From assembly GCA_010912705.1 (NCBI GenBank), contig POWB01000015.1, positions 68,116 through 115,193 on the forward strand: DNA of 47,078 nt, given 5' to 3'. How positions within the stretch are numbered: the first letter of the stretch is position 1; the number at the start of each line of letters is the position of its first letter. Below are positions 23,959 to 34,261 of the stretch, piece by piece. Both the position numbers and the translations under genes were made by a program. Source of the stretch: Halochromatium sp. (GTDB lineage Bacteria > Pseudomonadota > Gammaproteobacteria > Chromatiales > Chromatiaceae). Under the pieces are notes generated by a model. The model was not told where the DNA came from and made no database searches. It saw only the letters and a list, made by a program, of their open reading frames with translations.

Positions 23959-25403
23959 AACAACCCCCTGATCTTCTCCAAGATCGCAGCCGTCTCCGCA
24001 TCCCGCGCCAGCATGGTGTCAATGATCTCCTCAGGCGAGCGCAGCGGTGCCGCTTCCGGGGCATTGGGATTCTTCACCGACAGATCGAAGGTGGTCTCGT
24101 CGAGATCATCCCGGCTCAGGCTCCAGCTCTTGGGACTGTCGGCGCGGTCGCGTTGCAGGTTGACGAACTCGGCTAGGTCGTCGTCGTTGAGCGGGTTGGT
24201 CTTGCCTAAACTCCGCCCTGGATCGAGCTGATAGAACCAGATGTCGCGGGTCGGCGCGCCCTTCTCGAAGAAGAGCACCACGGTCTTGACGCCAGCGCCC
24301 TGGAAGGTGCCTTGCGGGCAGTCGAGCACCGTATGCAGCGTGCAGCTCTCCAGCAGCTCCTTGCGCAGCGCGACGCTGGCGTTGTCGGTGTTGCTGAGGA
24401 AGGTGTTCTTGATCACCACTGCCGCGCGACCGCCGGCCTTGAGCTTGCGCATGAAGTGTTGCAAGAACAGATAGGCGGTCTCGCCGGTCTTTACGGGGAA
24501 GTTCTGCTGCACCTCGCGCCGCTCGCCGCCACCGAACGGCGGATTGGCGAGGATGAGGTCGTGGCGGTCGCGCTCTTGGATGTCCATCACATTCTCGTTT
24601 AGCGAGTTGGTGTGGACGATGTTCGGCGCCTCGATGCCGTGCAGCACCATGTTCATGATGCCGATGACGTAGGCCAGTGATTTCTTCTCCTGGCCGAAGA
24701 AGGTGCGGGTCTGCAGGGTCTCGTACTCGGATGCGCTCAGCTTGTCGTGGCGCAGGTAGTTGTAGGCTTCACAGAGGAAGCCGGCGGAGCCGACCGCGCC
24801 GTCGTAGATGGTCTCGCCGATCCGGGGTGCGGTCACTCGCACCATGGCGCGGATCAGCGGGCGCGGAGTGTAATACTCGCCGCCGTTGCGCCCGGCATTG
24901 CCCATGCGGCGGATGCGCGTCTCGTACAGCTCGGAGAGTTCGTAGCGCTGTGCCTGGGTGTTGAAGGAGAGCCCGTCGACGATCTCCAGCACGTCGCGCA
25001 GGATGTAGCCGGAGCGGAACTTGTTGCGCAGCTCGGTGAAGACTTCGCCGATCTTGTATTCGATGGTCCGGGCGCTGAGCGCCGATCGCCGGAACGAGCC
25101 TAGATAGGGGAACAGCTTGTCGTCGATGAAGTCGATCAGGTCGTCGCCGATCAGGGCCGCGTTGTGGTCGAAGGCGCCGTCTTTCTTGGGCGCCGCCCAG
25201 CGGTCCCAGCGAAAGCCGCTGCCGATGATCGGCCGGTAGGTCTCGCCGTTCAGCTCGGCGCGGTCTTGGCGCTCGGTCTCGAGGTCGTGCAGGTACTTGA
25301 GGAACAGTACCCATGAGATCTGCTCGACATAATCCAGCTCGTTGCTGATGCCTTCCTCGGCGCGCAGGTCGCGCTCGATGCCGTTGAATGCGTTTTCGTA
25401 CAT
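23955..25403 (-). CDS. hsdM: type I restriction-modification methyltransferase subunit M
   Basis: HsdM is the N6-adenine methyltransferase of the complex. The 482-residue protein has the N-terminal helical domain (DYVEQISWVLFLKYLHDLE), the AdoMet region (RNGGEYYTPRPLIRAMV and DGAVGSAGFLCEAYNY) and the catalytic motif NPPF in LILANPPFGGGE. GGAAG is placed five bases before the ATG at 25401-25403. It is the first gene of the leftward restriction operon; its promoter should lie in the 0.7 kb gap on its right. Length fits class IB/ID HsdM. Confidence 0.95.
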   Translation of the reverse strand: MYENAFNGIERDLRAEEGISNELDYVEQISWVLFLKYLHDLETERQDRAELNGETYRPIIGSGFRWDRWAAPKKDGAFDHNAALIGDDLIDFIDDKLFPYLGSFRRSALSARTIEYKIGEVFTELRNKFRSGYILRDVLEIVDGLSFNTQAQRYELSELYETRIRRMGNAGRNGGEYYTPRPLIRAMVRVTAPRIGETIYDGAVGSAGFLCEAYNYLRHDKLSASEYETLQTRTFFGQEKKSLAYVIGIMNMVLHGIEAPNIVHTNSLNENVMDIQERDRHDLILANPPFGGGERREVQQNFPVKTGETAYLFLQHFMRKLKAGGRAAVVIKNTFLSNTDNASVALRKELLESCTLHTVLDCPQGTFQGAGVKTVVLFFEKGAPTRDIWFYQLDPGRSLGKTNPLNDDDLAEFVNLQRDRADSPKSWSLSRDDLDETTFDLSVKNPNAPEAAPLRSPEEIIDTMLARDAETAAILEKIRGLL

Positions 25404-26126
25404 TGGCTTCCTATGCTAGCCAAATTCTTGCCGACTCATTCGAGTATTCTTCCCGCATAAGACAGCTAAACGTACTGGATCAAAAATTGATTCGTTCAGG
25501 CTTCTTGTCCAACTCTTTGCGACGTTGCTATCAACGAATCCTGGCTTGCCAATACAGTGAAGGTAGACGTGGGTATAAGCATTTTTCAATCGTGTAGCCG
25601 TGCAGCAAACAACGCGACGAGACCAAGGCAGTATCAGTTGCTCTAGTCGGTCGGCGGAATAATATCGCGCGCCAGCAATGGTCTGCGTTTCTGGGGTCGG
25701 CCTAACACGAGCGGTGTCACTGCAAGGTCCGCTTCTAGAAAACTGCTTCAAAGCTTAAGGTCCTCCAGACGCTCCGGGTCACGTCAAGCAAGGGACCGCC
25801 CATCACAGGCGTCGATGCCAAGTCTGGGACTGAGGGTAGACTACAACGCCCACATGTGCTACCGCGGTTTGTCAAGTAACACTGGCTATACGCACATCAG
25901 CTGGACGGCACCAAGACCAAGCGCTACCCCGCCTGAACAGGATGAGCCGCGCTCTGAGGCCTCTCGATTCCCGGTCAAAGCCTCGCTGCCTGCCTGGATC
26001 ATCCACATACAGCCAGCGGCTGTCGGAGCTACACCTCGGCGATGGCAGGGTGGAGACGCTCACTCTGCGGCCGGAAGCGTTCTAGGCGACCGACGCGCAG
26101 CCATGCGTAGCTAAGTCTTTGAAAAA
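25404..26126. other. gene-poor region between hsdM and tRNA-Ile2
   Basis: This stretch of about 720 bases holds the hsdM promoter region but no convincing gene. Short open frames on both strands have no recognisable family, no good ribosome sites and scattered stops; the plus-strand piece around 26000-26085 (ending TLTLRPEAF) looks like a decayed coding fragment. Its position at the 3' end of a tRNA gene fits the site of a former integrative element, but no duplicated tRNA end was found in the window. Confidence 0.45.
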
Positions 26127-26202
<76 letters not shown>

Positions 26203-26213
26203 ATATATTGGGT

Positions 26214-26236
26214 GCGGCAGCTTGGGGGGCTGCCGC
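26214..26236. terminator. hairpin after rpoD
   Basis: GCGGCAGC (26214-26221) and GCTGCCGC (26229-26236) form a perfect eight-pair stem between the rpoD stop and the tRNA gene. There is no T-run in either direction, so it may be a weak terminator, a processing signal for an rpoD-tRNA transcript, or a 3'-end stabilising structure. Confidence 0.4.
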
Positions 26237-26308
26237 GAGGTGCGTCCCTGCGTGGTTGGCGAGGTAAGCCAAGCAAAGAGTGAATCAATGAGTCAGTCAG
26301 GCAATCAA

Positions 26309-28120
<1,812 letters not shown>

Positions 28121-28271
28121 GCAGATACCCGTACGGCGAAGTCGAGAGAGATTGGGCGGCTTGGCGGCAGCTAGGGGCTTAAGCCGCATACAAGCAACAC
28201 ACCAGTATATCAGAAGAATGTGGTTTTTGCCAGTTTTGAGTCCTGACGATATCGCTTGAGCGATCGCCGGA

Positions 28272-28402
28272 ACAGCTCATACCGCATTGCGTCGGATTTT
28301 CGTTTGCCTGCAAGGAGCCTTGTCGGGTGCATAGCTGGGCTATGTGACCAAGGACAGGACGCAGAAGGCGAGCGAAAAGACCAGCAAGGTGGTATGAGCT
28401 GT
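28272..28402. repeat. 131-bp imperfect palindromic element between dnaG and rpoD
   Basis: The outer arms ACAGCTCATACC (28272-28283) and GGTATGAGCTGT (28391-28402) are perfect complements; inside them TTGC/GCAA, TTTTCG/CGAAAA, GCCT/AGGC and CCTTG (28318-28322)/CAAGG (28349-28353) also pair, and the centre is CATAGC-TGG-GCTATG (28330-28344). The whole can fold into one long nested hairpin. It fills most of the gap between dnaG and rpoD. This looks like a small non-autonomous repeat (MITE- or REP-like) or a structured RNA; no second copy was noticed in the window. Confidence 0.75.
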
Positions 28403-28415
28403 GACAGAAATCGCA

Positions 28416-30137
28416 TTAGCTTTGGCGCTTCAGGGCATCCCTGAGCTGCTCGCGTTCTGCGGCCGAAAGGCCTTTGCTGCTAGCCTTTGCCAAGAGTCGC
28501 TGGCGCAAGATTGAAAGACCCTCGCGATTCAGGCGTCTGATGGCACCGGTAAGCTCTTCTGCCCTACCTTCTTGGGGGATATGGGCGAGTAGGGCAGAAT
28601 TCGAGAGTCTCGACACAATTTTAGCCTCTTCGCTGTCGCGCCAATGCTCGCAGAGGATGGCGGGCGAGATGTCGGGGCGCGCGCTGATCACCTCGAGCAG
28701 CTCGGCGAGCAGCCGCACGCCAGGGCTTTCGATCTCGCGCCATTCGTTTGCTTCGGCGAGCACGTAGGGGGCGAGCTTGGGATCATCAAGCAGCAGTGCG
28801 ATCGCGCGTCGCATCGGATTGAGCTGGGTTGGCGTCTGTACGGCGGCGCGACGCGGATCGAAGCGTCGGCGCGCAACGCTGGCAACTCCGGTGAGCTTGG
28901 CGAGGCGGCGCTCGAGCAGGTCGCGAAAGGTGCCGGCTGGCACCTTGCTGAGCAGAGGGCGAGCGGCCGCATCCAGGCTGGCGCGCCCTTCATCGCTGTT
29001 CAGGTCGCGCTCGTTCTGCAGATGCTGAAACAGAAAATCAGACAAGAGTGTCGCTTGTTCAAGCCGCTGCTCAAAGGCCGCCGTGCCTTCCTGTCGGATC
29101 AGGCTGTCCGGGTCCTCACCCTCGGGCAGGAAGAGGAAGCGGATTGGCGTCTGGCCGGTGGCCTGCGGTAGCGCGTTCTCGAGTGCTTTCCAGGCGGCCG
29201 CGCGGCCGGCGCGGTCGCCGTCGAAGCAGAACACCAGCTCCGGGGCGCTGCGTAGGAGCCGGGTCAGGTGCTCGGGGGTGGTGGCGGTGCCGAGCGTCGC
29301 CACGGCGTAGGAAATGCCGAACTGGGCCAGGGCGATCACGTCCATGTAGCCCTCGACGACGAGCAGGCGCGGCTGCTGCCGGCTCGCTTGTTGCGCCTCG
29401 AACAGGCCATAGAGCTCGCGACCTTTGTGGAAGACGAGGCTTTCCGGCGAGTTTAGATACTTAGGCTCGCCGTCGTCGAGGACGCGGCCACCGAAGCCGA
29501 TGACCCGGCCGCGGCGATCGCGGATCGGGAACATGACGCGGTCGCGAAAGCGATCATAACGGCGCCCATCGCGCTCGATCAGCAGTCCGGTGCGCTCCAG
29601 TAGGGTCCGAGCCTCGGCGCGCTGGCCGAGCTGCTTGAGCAGGAAGTCCCAACCCGGGGGCGCATAACCGAGCCCGAACTGGACGGCGATCTCGCTACTG
29701 AGGCCGCGCCCGCGCAGGTAATCGGAGGCACGCTGCGCCTGGGGATGCTCGCGCAGCTGGCGTCGGAACAGCGCCGCGGCCTGCTCGAGGATCTGATACT
29801 GGGGTCTTGGGTCGGGGCCGGTGGCTGCGCTGTTGAGCTCGGTGGGCAGCTCGAGACCGGCGTGGTGCGCGAGCTCTTCGATGGCCTCGCGGAATTCGAG
29901 CCGATCGTGCTCGATCAGGAAGTCGATGGCGTTGCCGTGCGCCCCGCAGCCAAAGCAGTGGTAGGTCTGACGGCTGGGCGTGACGATGAAAGAGGGCGTC
30001 TTTTCCGAATGGAAGGGGCAGAGGCCTTTAAGGATGCTGCCGGCCTTCTTGAGCTGCACGCGCATGCCGACGATGTCGGCAATCTCGACACGATCGAGGA
30101 GGCGCTCGCGAAAATCTGAAGGAAATTGGCCGGCCAT
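28416..30137 (-). CDS. dnaG: DNA primase
   Basis: DnaG makes RNA primers for replication. The 573-residue product has the CHC2-type zinc finger (CPFHSEKTPSF and YHCFGCGAHGN, about residues 38-65), the catalytic core with YLRGRGLSSEIAVQFGLGYA, a TOPRIM domain (LLVVEGYMDVIALAQFG and FCFDGDRAGRAAAW) and a C-terminal DnaB-binding region. ATG at 30135-30137 is chosen because GGAG lies six bases upstream; an in-frame GTG three codons earlier is less likely. It follows the YqeY-domain gene and precedes rpoD, the standard macromolecular synthesis order. Confidence 0.96.
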   Translation of the reverse strand: MAGQFPSDFRERLLDRVEIADIVGMRVQLKKAGSILKGLCPFHSEKTPSFIVTPSRQTYHCFGCGAHGNAIDFLIEHDRLEFREAIEELAHHAGLELPTELNSAATGPDPRPQYQILEQAAALFRRQLREHPQAQRASDYLRGRGLSSEIAVQFGLGYAPPGWDFLLKQLGQRAEARTLLERTGLLIERDGRRYDRFRDRVMFPIRDRRGRVIGFGGRVLDDGEPKYLNSPESLVFHKGRELYGLFEAQQASRQQPRLLVVEGYMDVIALAQFGISYAVATLGTATTPEHLTRLLRSAPELVFCFDGDRAGRAAAWKALENALPQATGQTPIRFLFLPEGEDPDSLIRQEGTAAFEQRLEQATLLSDFLFQHLQNERDLNSDEGRASLDAAARPLLSKVPAGTFRDLLERRLAKLTGVASVARRRFDPRRAAVQTPTQLNPMRRAIALLLDDPKLAPYVLAEANEWREIESPGVRLLAELLEVISARPDISPAILCEHWRDSEEAKIVSRLSNSALLAHIPQEGRAEELTGAIRRLNREGLSILRQRLLAKASSKGLSAAEREQLRDALKRQS

Positions 30138-30181
30138 CGTCTCCACGCCTGGGCAGGCGCGGCGATCGCCCCTGCGATGCC

Positions 30182-30625
30182 TTAGCCTGCGAGCTTTGCC
30201 TTGACCGTCGCGCTGACCGCGGCCATGTCGGCGCGGCCTTGGATCTGCGGCTTGAGCACACCCATCACCTTACCCATGTCCTTCATGCCGGCGGCGCCGG
30301 TGTCGGCAATGGCGGCTGCGATCAGTGCGGTGAGTTCGTCCTCGCTGAGCGCGGCCGGCATGTACTCCTGGCAGATGCCGATCTCGAAGCGCTCCTGCTC
30401 GGCAAGATCCTCGCGCCCTGCCTCTGAGTACTGCGACACCGAATCCCGGCGTTGCTTGAGCATCTTGTCGAGCACGGCCAGAACTTGCGTGTCGTCAAGC
30501 TCGATGCGTTCGTCGACCTCACGCTGCTTGATGGCGGCATTGATGAGCCGGATGACGCCAAGACGCGCCTTGTCGCCGGCCTTCATCGCGGCCTTCATGT
30601 CGGCCTGTAAGCGGGATTTCAGCAT
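30182..30625 (-). CDS. GatB/YqeY domain protein
   Basis: The 147-residue protein is a stand-alone YqeY: LKSRLQADMKAAMKAGDKAR at the start, RLINAAIKQREVDER, and the C-terminal GKVMGVLKPQIQGRADMAAV that resembles the tail of GatB. Its homologues may bind tRNA-like substrates, but the role is not settled. It is the second gene of the rpsU-yqeY-dnaG-rpoD group, 13 bases after rpsU, an order common in gammaproteobacteria. No unusual features. Confidence 0.92.
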   Translation of the reverse strand: MLKSRLQADMKAAMKAGDKARLGVIRLINAAIKQREVDERIELDDTQVLAVLDKMLKQRRDSVSQYSEAGREDLAEQERFEIGICQEYMPAALSEDELTALIAAAIADTGAAGMKDMGKVMGVLKPQIQGRADMAAVSATVKAKLAG

Positions 30626-30638
30626 CGGGCGCTCGCCG

Positions 30639-30854
30639 TCAGTAGGTCCGTTCCCAACGCCGTGATTCGCGCGATAACTTCTTGTGGTGGCGCTTCACGG
30701 CCGCAGCCTTCTTGCGCTTGCGCTCGCTGGTCGGCTTTTCGTAGAACTCACGACGGCGGACCTCGGCGAGCACACCGGCCTTTTCGCAAGAGCGTTTGAA
30801 GCGGCGCAGGGCCACCTCGAAGGGTTCGTTATCTTTAACGCGGACGCTGGGCAT
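30639..30854 (-). CDS. rpsU: 30S ribosomal protein S21
   Basis: The 71-residue basic protein ([20 protein letters not shown] then [19 protein letters not shown]) is full-length S21, which sits on the 30S platform and helps mRNA recognition during initiation. It is the first gene of the leftward rpsU-yqeY-dnaG-rpoD block and divergent from tsaD. A good sigma-70-like promoter lies about 130 bases upstream. Confidence 0.97.
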   Translation of the reverse strand: MPSVRVKDNEPFEVALRRFKRSCEKAGVLAEVRRREFYEKPTSERKRKKAAAVKRHHKKLSRESRRWERTY

Positions 30855-30983
30855 GTAGACTCCCGTTGCTAAGTCCAGTGGATGGGATCAGGCTGCTTGC
30901 GTCCGGTTGCCTTCTACGCTGTCTGCCCAGAGCAGACACCAAGCGTTAGGACGCGAGAATCAGTTAAACTCGATTAATCCACC

Positions 30984-31013
30984 AGTATAGCCGCTCTATG
31001 CTAGGTGATGCAA
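30984..31013 (-). promoter_or_regulatory. candidate rpsU operon promoter
   Basis: On the minus strand TTGCAT (31008-31013) and TATACT (30984-30989) are 18 bases apart, a plausible sigma-70 -35/-10 pair. Between it and rpsU lies a seven-pair hairpin, TGTCTGC/GCAGACA at 30920-30938, in what would be the 5' untranslated leader. The -35 match is weak. Confidence 0.5.
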
Positions 31014-31056
31014 CTTAAACCGACAGTCTAAACCGACAACCTGGAGCCTGACGCGG

Positions 31057-32118
31057 ATGCCTGTGCTTGGAATCGAGACCTCCTGCGACGAGACGGGGGT
31101 TGCGCTCTATGAGGGCGGGCCCGATGGCGCGGGGCTGCTCGCGCACGCGGTCTATAGTCAGATCGAGCTGCATGCTGAATACGGTGGCGTGGTGCCGGAG
31201 CTGGCCTCGCGCGATCATATTCGCAAGCTGCTGCCGTTGATCGAGCAGGTGCTGGAGGAGGCTGGCATCGCGGCGGCTGATATCGATGGTATCGCTTATA
31301 CGGCCGGTCCCGGGCTGGTCGGCGCGCTACTGGTCGGGGCCGCGCTTGGCCGCAGTCTGGCTTGGGCCTGGGGCGTGCCAGCGATTGCTGTGCACCACAT
31401 GGAAGGGCATCTGCTGGCGCCGTTGCTGGAAGAGCCGGCACCGGCATTCCCCTTCGTCGCGCTGCTGGTATCCGGCGGGCATACGCAGCTTGTCGACGTG
31501 CAGGCGATCGGCCGCTACCGCATCCTGGGTGAGTCGGTGGACGATGCCGCTGGCGAGGCCTTCGATAAGACGGCGAAGATCCTCGGTCTTGCGTATCCGG
31601 GAGGCCCGGCGCTGGCGCGGCTTGCCGAGCAGGGCGATCCGACGCGCTATCGGTTTCCGCGGCCGATGACCGACCGCCCCGGGCTGGATTTCAGCTTCAG
31701 TGGACTCAAGACCTATGCGCTCAATGCCTGGCAGCAGGTGCAGGCGGAGCGCGAGGATACCGAGCAGGCGCGGGCCGACATCGCGCGTGCATTCGAAGAG
31801 GCGGTGGTGGATACCCTGCTGATCAAATGCCGGCGCGCGGTGGAGGCCGTAGGCGCTGAGCGTCTGATCATGGCCGGTGGGGTGAGCGCCAACCGACGGC
31901 TGCGCGCACGCATGGATGAGCAGATGGGCGCGCGTGGTCTGTCCGTGTTTTATCCTCGTGCCGAGCTCTGCACCGATAACGGCGCGATGATTGCCTTTGC
32001 TGGCCATGCGCGTTTGGCAGCGGGTCAGCAGGAGCCCCTGCGCTTTGGTGCGCGGCCACGCTGGGCGATCGACGAGCTGCCGGCACTCTCTGAAGCATCG
32101 GCTGAAGCATCGGCTTAA
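31057..32118 (+). CDS. tsaD: tRNA N6-adenosine threonylcarbamoyltransferase TsaD
   Basis: TsaD transfers the threonylcarbamoyl group to A37 of ANN-decoding tRNAs, working with TsaB and TsaE. The 353-residue protein begins [20 protein letters not shown] and has the metal-binding [13 protein letters not shown] (two His), the SGGHTQLV loop, and the C-terminal [20 protein letters not shown] motif. Length is close to the usual 335-345 aa; the extra is a C-terminal SEASAEASA tail produced by a short tandem duplication. It is divergent from rpsU, the usual gammaproteobacterial arrangement. Confidence 0.97.
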   Translation: MPVLGIETSCDETGVALYEGGPDGAGLLAHAVYSQIELHAEYGGVVPELASRDHIRKLLPLIEQVLEEAGIAAADIDGIAYTAGPGLVGALLVGAALGRSLAWAWGVPAIAVHHMEGHLLAPLLEEPAPAFPFVALLVSGGHTQLVDVQAIGRYRILGESVDDAAGEAFDKTAKILGLAYPGGPALARLAEQGDPTRYRFPRPMTDRPGLDFSFSGLKTYALNAWQQVQAEREDTEQARADIARAFEEAVVDTLLIKCRRAVEAVGAERLIMAGGVSANRRLRARMDEQMGARGLSVFYPRAELCTDNGAMIAFAGHARLAAGQQEPLRFGARPRWAIDELPALSEASAEASA

Positions 32119-32134
32119 GCGCACTCAATGCCTA

Positions 32135-32154
32135 CAGAGGAGTCGGCTCCTCTG
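32135..32154. terminator. hairpin between convergent tsaD and plsY
   Basis: CAGAGGAG (32135-32142) and CTCCTCTG (32147-32154) form a perfect eight-pair stem with a TCGG loop, 17 bases after the tsaD stop. It lies between two genes that converge. No T-run follows in either direction, so termination strength is uncertain. Confidence 0.5.
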
Positions 32155-32198
32155 CCAATGAGTCAGGTGGTTGCGGTGTGGCTCGAGCGGTTCATGTC

Positions 32199-32230
32199 AG
32201 GACGGATCGGCGTTAGGACGGATCGGCGTT
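32199..32230. repeat. 16-bp tandem duplication at the plsY stop
   Basis: AGGACGGATCGGCGTT occurs twice head to tail (32199-32214 and 32215-32230) and a partial third copy, AGGACTGATG, runs into the last codons of plsY. It looks like a recent slippage duplication at the 3' end of the gene. Confidence 0.8.
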
Positions 32231-32909
32231 AGGACTGATGACTGTCCGTCTCGCCGACAAGCTCGTCGCTGCCGATGCGACCTTCGGTGCCGGACAGCAG
32301 GTTGCGGATGTTGCTGCGATGGCGCCAGAACAGGATCAGCGTGATCAGCGTCTGCATGCCGACCAACACCCAGGTGCCGCTCTCAGCATGCAGGGGCCAC
32401 AACAGCCAGACCAGGAAGGGTGCCGCGGCCATTGAGACGAGTGCCGATGCCGAGGAGACCTTGAGCACCTTGGCGACAAAGAGCCAGATAGCGGCAACAG
32501 CGGCGCCGATCGGCAGGAATAACCCGAACTGAACGCCCAGCGCGGTGGCCACGCCCTTGCCGCCCTTGAAGCCGAAGAAGATCGGATAGAGATGGCCGAG
32601 AAAGGCTGCGAGCGCGACCGCCGCGAGCAGCCAGGCGCTGGCGTCGACCAGGCCTGCGGCGCCGAGCAGGTGGGCGGCAAACATCGGCAGAAAGCCCTTG
32701 AGGCTATCGCCGAACAGCGTGATTGCCGCCGCCTTGCGCGCTTTCGGGCCACCGATGCGCAGCACGTTGGTCGCACCGGGATTGCCCGAGCCTTGGGTGC
32801 GCGGATCTGGCAGGCCCATCAGGCGGCAGACAATGATCGCGCTCGAGATCGAGCCGAGCAGGTAGGCGCCGATGACCAGGAGGATATTGGAGAGGAGTAG
32901 AACGTCCAT
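32229..32909 (-). CDS. plsY: glycerol-3-phosphate acyltransferase PlsY
   Basis: PlsY acylates glycerol 3-phosphate with acyl-phosphate at the inner membrane, the first step of phospholipid synthesis. The 226-residue protein has about five hydrophobic helices and the three loop motifs of the family: GSISSAIIVCRLMGLPDPR, GSGNPGATNVLR, and the glycine-rich FGFKGGKGVATALG. The C-terminus has a polar tail (GETDSHQS) after the usual end. It converges with tsaD and is divergent from folB, a common neighbourhood (tsaD-plsY-folB). Confidence 0.95.
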   Translation of the reverse strand: MDVLLLSNILLVIGAYLLGSISSAIIVCRLMGLPDPRTQGSGNPGATNVLRIGGPKARKAAAITLFGDSLKGFLPMFAAHLLGAAGLVDASAWLLAAVALAAFLGHLYPIFFGFKGGKGVATALGVQFGLFLPIGAAVAAIWLFVAKVLKVSSASALVSMAAAPFLVWLLWPLHAESGTWVLVGMQTLITLILFWRHRSNIRNLLSGTEGRIGSDELVGETDSHQS

Positions 32910-33098
32910 GGGGCGGCATTTGACGGCTTTGGCATGCCGCGGTCAAGCGTTACTGTCGCTGAGCCAACGTCTCGCTAGGATGGCCAGCGCGCTCAGGTGG
33001 AACGGCCATCGGTTGCAAATACTGGCGGTGGCGCCAGAATGCCTGTCACCAACCGCCCACCGTCGCGGTGCGCGTGCAACATGGGGGATGCGATAAGC

Positions 33099-33584
33099 AT
33101 GGATATTGTTTTCATCAAGGGTCTGCGGATCGAGACCGTCATTGGGATCTATGACTGGGAAAAGGCGATCCGGCAGCCGGTCGTGCTCGATGTCGAAATG
33201 GGCACGGACGTGCGGCGCGGTGCCGCGAGCGACCAGATTGGCGATGCACTGGATTACAAGGCGGTCTCGAAACGACTCAAGGAGTTTGTCAGCGAGTCCC
33301 GGTTTGAGCTGGTCGAGACCCTAGCCGAGCACTGCGCGGCGATCATCCTGCACGAGTTTTCGGTGCCCTGGGTGCGACTGACCTTGAACAAGATCGGCGC
33401 GGTCACCGATGCCGAAGGGGTGGGCGTGATCATCGAGCGTGAAGGCTCGTCGAAAGCGATGGGCGCTCGGCGCGATGCCGCTAACGATGGCGTCGATATC
33501 ACCAATGATGGCGTCGATATCACCAATGACGACCGCGAATCAGCCGCGAGCATGCACTCGCAACAGTCCATTAGGGATTTATAA
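33099..33584 (+). CDS. folB: dihydroneopterin aldolase
   Basis: FolB converts 7,8-dihydroneopterin to 6-hydroxymethyl-7,8-dihydropterin in folate synthesis. The ATG at 33099 gives MDIVFIKGLRIETVIGIYDW, the canonical start, with catalytic Glu in RIETVIG and the conserved DYKAVSKRL and LVETLAEHCA segments; the core ends near VGVIIERE. About 40 extra C-terminal residues follow, including the direct repeat GVDITND-GVDITND encoded by two copies of a 21-base unit (about 33487-33528). The tail is probably dispensable. The stop is seven bases before the folK start. Confidence 0.94.
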   Translation: MDIVFIKGLRIETVIGIYDWEKAIRQPVVLDVEMGTDVRRGAASDQIGDALDYKAVSKRLKEFVSESRFELVETLAEHCAAIILHEFSVPWVRLTLNKIGAVTDAEGVGVIIEREGSSKAMGARRDAANDGVDITNDGVDITNDDRESAASMHSQQSIRDL

Positions 33585-33591
33585 ACAGGTG

Positions 33592-34260
33592 ATGAGGGCC
33601 GATGAGCCATCGATGGATGGCACGCATCTCACCCGCCGCTGCTGGATCAGCCTGGGCAGCAATCTCGAGCGTGAGGTCTCGATCCGCGGCGGGGTTGAAT
33701 CTCTGCGCCAAGCCTTCGGTCCGCTGATTCTATCGCCGGTCTATGAGACCGATGCGGTCGGGTTTGACGGCAGTCCCTTTCTGAATCTCGTCGCCGGCAT
33801 CAAGACAGCGCTCAGGGTGGGCGAGATCCGAGCCATGCTGCGCCGCATCGAAGCCGAGCACGGCCGTGAGCGCGGGAGCGAGCACGAGCACGAGCACGGC
33901 CAGCGCGGAGGCGATTACGACTGTGAGCGCGGGGGCAAGCGTTTCGCGCCACGCACGCTCGATCTTGATCTGCTGACCTACGGCGATCTTGTCGGTGAGA
34001 TCGATGGCTATCGCCTGCCACGAGATGAGATCCTGCGCTATGCCTTCGTCCTCGGGCCGCTGGCCGATGTGGCGCCTGATGAGCGGCATCCAATCGACGG
34101 GCGTCGATATGCAGCGCTTTGGCAACAGCTTCTGGCACAACTTCGAGACGCGCATCAGGCGCAGCTCGAGCCAGCACCGCTGCAAGCGTCAGCAGGCACA
34201 TCGGTCAGCGGTTGGCCGCCACTGCGTCGGATCAAATTAGAGCTTGGCGAGACGGGATAG
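33592..34260 (+). CDS. folK: 2-amino-4-hydroxy-6-hydroxymethyldihydropteridine pyrophosphokinase
   Basis: FolK transfers pyrophosphate from ATP to hydroxymethyl-dihydropterin, the step after FolB. Motifs seen: WISLGSNLEREVSIRGGVES, SPVYETDAVGFDGSPFLNLV and FAPRTLDLDLLTYGD with the metal-binding Asp pair. ATG at 33592 starts seven bases after folB (AGGT upstream); ATG at 33613 is also possible. Between the usual RRIEAEHGRER and RFAPRTLDLD there is an extra stretch of about 20 residues rich in His, Glu, Gly and Arg (EHEHEHGQRGG region), where most FolK proteins have only a few residues. The C-terminus is also extended by about 30 residues. Confidence 0.93.
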   Translation: MRADEPSMDGTHLTRRCWISLGSNLEREVSIRGGVESLRQAFGPLILSPVYETDAVGFDGSPFLNLVAGIKTALRVGEIRAMLRRIEAEHGRERGSEHEHEHGQRGGDYDCERGGKRFAPRTLDLDLLTYGDLVGEIDGYRLPRDEILRYAFVLGPLADVAPDERHPIDGRRYAALWQQLLAQLRDAHQAQLEPAPLQASAGTSVSGWPPLRRIKLELGETG

Positions 34261-34261
34261 C

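Noticed and set aside
25416..25751. Open frame of 111 codons on the minus strand upstream of hsdM
   Set aside because: No family, no ribosome site, composition like non-coding sequence; it covers the hsdM promoter region.
25404..26126. Direct repeat of the tRNA 3' end as an attachment site
   Set aside because: I looked for the GGGCCGTCAGGG piece elsewhere in the window and saw no second copy, so no att pair is claimed.
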